Shown here: piece after piece, positions 4,964 through 6,395 of the stretch | Layout of the letters: each line of letters opens with the position of its first letter | Position numbering within the stretch: the stretch's first letter is position 1 | Source of the DNA: Acetofilamentum sp. | Lineage (GTDB): Bacteria > Bacteroidota > Bacteroidia > Bacteroidales > JAFGXI01 | Reading direction: 5' to 3' | Length of the DNA stretch: 6,395 nucleotides | NCBI GenBank assembly: GCA_020720565.1 | Contig: DYOK01000157.1 | Coordinates: 1-6,395, forward strand | Made by a program: the position numbers and the translations under genes | Notes under the pieces: generated by a model | Told to the model about the DNA's origin: nothing | The model's input: the letters and a program-made list of their open reading frames with translations, nothing else | Databases searched by the model: none

Positions 4964-6395
4964 TGTCGTCGAACAATTTTGAACATACTTTCAAAGATGA
5001 GTTTTCGGATTTCCGAGAGACACCTAGCTCCCAAACATGGGATCAGTTGTCTGCACAACTCGACGAACAGGATTGGAACACACAATGGGCTAATAAATTC
5101 GGACAATATCAAGTTAAGCCAAGCTCTGGGGCATGGTCTAAGATTGCATCACAATTAAGCCCAAGTTCAAAGAAAATTCTTAATTTGCCTTTTGCTTACG
5201 TAATTGCAGGAAGTGTGGCCACAATAGCATTCGTTTTTTTATGGTGGTTTAACAATTTAAATACTGATCCTATAAAAACAGAACTCACACAAAATACGAG
5301 ACAAAATAATTCATCGAACATCGATAAAACGCCTCAAATACCAGAAAACACACCGACCAATAGTACTGAAACTTCAGACTTGTCGACAAATTCGATACGG
5401 GTAGACCAAGATTCGTCTAAAAAAACTCACAAAAAAAACATTTCAACAAATCGCAATTCGCAAAGCAATTCACATACTCCCGAACAAGGGCCAATAAGCT
5501 ATTCCAACCTTGGTAATCCAACATCAGAAACCCCTATTGACCCTCCAAAAGTTTCAATTGTCGATACCATTATTGTTGTAGATACCATTCATCACTATGA
5601 CACTCTAATTGTAACAGTAGATCAATCAAATCAAACAAAAAAAAGACATTGGTCTGTGTCTCCAAAATTCAGTATTTTGACCAGCCAATCAGATTACAAG
5701 CAAAGTGGCGAAAGAACAGTGTTGCTAAATAATGCACACCATTCTAGCATGTCGTACGCTGCAGGAATCGGAATCAATTACGATTACAAAAATTTCAGGT
5801 TAAGTTCGGGCGTCGATTATGCTCAAATAGCTGAAACATTTGAATATGAGACCAATCAATATTTTGTTAATAGCACAGAACGATTTAATTTATTTGAAAA
5901 ATCGAGACATCAAGAAATAAATGAGCATATAGATTATGAGGTTCATACACATGCAATATGCAAAATCGACACCCTTGAAATGCACTACACCATTGAAAAA
6001 GTTGAGCACTTAAATTATACATATCTTGATACTGTATGGCATTTTAAAGTAGATACAACTATAAGCATACTTTCTGACTCTGTTAGAACCATTCGTATTG
6101 ACACAACTGATGTGGTTTTATTCGATACAAGCTACTTTAGAACGATAGATACTTTATCGGTACGCACCAATCAATATCAAAACATTAATAAATACTCCTA
6201 TCTAGAAATTCCGTTTAGCATTGGATATGGTATAAATTGGGAAAAATGGTCGCTACGTCCTGGTATTGGTGGTATAGTTGGCGTAATGCTATACGCCAAA
6301 GGGAAAGGCATCAGTATGACCGATAAAAATACAGTTTACGAATTTACAGAGAAGGACTTGCCATTTGTTAACTTTCAATTTTCTCTTTTGTTGAG
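4963..6395 (+). CDS. Probable anti-sigma membrane protein with outer-membrane-barrel-like C-terminus (partial, runs off right edge)
   Basis: The frame is open from ATG 4963 to the window end, giving 477 codons with no stop, so the C-terminus is missing. Order of parts: cytoplasmic head 1-71 with no cysteine, holding two PSSxxWxx[LI]xxQL units (21-33 and 53-65); one transmembrane helix about 73-96 (FAYVIAGSVATIAFVFLWWF); a polar N/S/T/Q-rich linker about 97-198; a VDTI/VDTI/YDTL cluster at 200-220; then a region resembling PorT-type barrels, with KRHWSVSPKFSIL (227-239), YAAGIGINYDYKNFRLSSGVDY and, after a repeat-rich insert (about 300-408), YSYLEIPFSIGYG and LRPGIGGIVGVMLY. Heads of this P-x-x-x-W type after an ECF sigma gene are common in Bacteroidota and are usually annotated as porin-like or hypothetical. 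The one-base overlap with the sigma gene supports an anti-sigma role. It lacks the HxxxCxxC motif of zinc anti-sigma factors. The anti-sigma role is inferred; the topology is well supported up to the helix and less certain beyond it. Confidence 0.8.
   Translation, partial: MSSNNFEHTFKDEFSDFRETPSSQTWDQLSAQLDEQDWNTQWANKFGQYQVKPSSGAWSKIASQLSPSSKKILNLPFAYVIAGSVATIAFVFLWWFNNLNTDPIKTELTQNTRQNNSSNIDKTPQIPENTPTNSTETSDLSTNSIRVDQDSSKKTHKKNISTNRNSQSNSHTPEQGPISYSNLGNPTSETPIDPPKVSIVDTIIVVDTIHHYDTLIVTVDQSNQTKKRHWSVSPKFSILTSQSDYKQSGERTVLLNNAHHSSMSYAAGIGINYDYKNFRLSSGVDYAQIAETFEYETNQYFVNSTERFNLFEKSRHQEINEHIDYEVHTHAICKIDTLEMHYTIEKVEHLNYTYLDTVWHFKVDTTISILSDSVRTIRIDTTDVVLFDTSYFRTIDTLSVRTNQYQNINKYSYLEIPFSIGYGINWEKWSLRPGIGGIVGVMLYAKGKGISMTDKNTVYEFTEKDLPFVNFQFSLLL
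4996..5157 (+). repeat. Tandem duplication in the cytoplasmic head of the anti-sigma-like protein
   Basis: Residues 12-33 (bases 4996-5061) and 44-65 (5092-5157) align without gaps. Both have F at unit position 3, an aromatic residue at position 6, then P-S-S-x-x-W-x-x-[LI]-[SA]-[AS]-Q-L. The unit period is 32 residues (96 bases). DNA identity is partial, so the duplication is old and retained by selection at the protein level. Each unit looks like a short amphipathic helix preceded by a PSS cap. Confidence 0.75.
5563..5619 (+). repeat. Three Asp-Thr repeats at a 6-residue period
   Basis: D201-T, D207-T and D213-T are spaced exactly six residues apart in a run alternating hydrophobic residues (VDTIIV, VDTIHHY, DTLIV). 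The run lies between the polar linker and the barrel-like region. It probably forms beta strands; all three fit D-[ST]-[AILVMT]. Confidence 0.65.
6028..6171 (+). repeat. Six-unit octapeptide Asp-Thr/Ser repeat (24-nt period)
   Basis: Asp codons start at 6028, 6052, 6076, 6100, 6124 and 6148, exactly 24 bases apart, each followed by a Thr or Ser codon. The units are DTVWHFKV, DTTISILS, DSVRTIRI, DTTDVVLF, DTSYFRTI and DTLSVRTN. The residue before each Asp is hydrophobic in five of the six (S371 is the exception). A further IDTL lies upstream at 335-338. The array sits in an insert between predicted barrel strands, so it would be periplasmic or at the cell surface. Confidence 0.8.

Noticed and set aside
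4963..5175. Zinc-binding anti-sigma (ZAS) domain in the cytoplasmic head
   Set aside because: The first 71 residues contain no cysteine, so the HxxxCxxC motif is absent.

Overview
The window looks like chromosomal DNA of a member of the Bacteroidota (Flavobacteriia/Bacteroidia type). The support is a type IX secretion system (T9SS) cargo protein with a C-terminal sorting domain, a Bacteroidota promoter (TTG, 20 nt, TAAATTTG), start codons mostly without a Shine-Dalgarno sequence, AT-rich codon use, and a Bacteroidota-style ECF sigma factor followed by a membrane protein with an outer-membrane-barrel-like end. Nothing indicates a phage, transposon, plasmid or CRISPR locus.

Layout. 1-107 may hold the last 34 codons of an upstream gene. 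108-330 is non-coding and contains four TTTCTG repeats about two helical turns apart. A strong promoter at 331-361 serves a 1174-residue secreted gingipain-family (C25) cysteine peptidase at 384-3908, built as signal peptide, propeptide, catalytic domain, Ig-like domain, PKD, PKD, GEVED, PKD and T9SS sorting domain. A clear intrinsic terminator (3927-3961) closes this unit. A small clpS gene (N-degron adaptor for the Clp protease) follows at 3978-4265. After a 152-bp gap comes a two-gene unit: an ECF sigma factor (4418-4963), whose stop codon overlaps the start of a single-pass membrane protein (4963 to beyond the right edge).

How the genes fit together. The last two genes are best read as a sigma/anti-sigma pair with translational coupling (TAATG). 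The second protein has a cysteine-free cytoplasmic head made of two copies of a P-S-S-x-x-W motif unit, one transmembrane helix, a long polar periplasmic linker and a C-terminal region resembling PorT-like outer-membrane barrels. It could carry a signal from the cell surface to the sigma factor in one polypeptide. The peptidase and clpS are separate transcription units and need not be functionally tied to this pair, although both touch on protein secretion and turnover.

The most unusual signal is in the membrane protein. It has ten Asp-Thr/Ser repeats placed only beyond the membrane helix, six of them at an exact 8-residue (24-nt) period. Nine of the ten fit the Bacteroidota O-glycosylation sequon D-[ST]-[AILVMT], whereas the secreted peptidase next door has none in 1174 residues. 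This suggests a glycosylated or repetitive beta-structured surface segment in an anti-sigma-like sensor.
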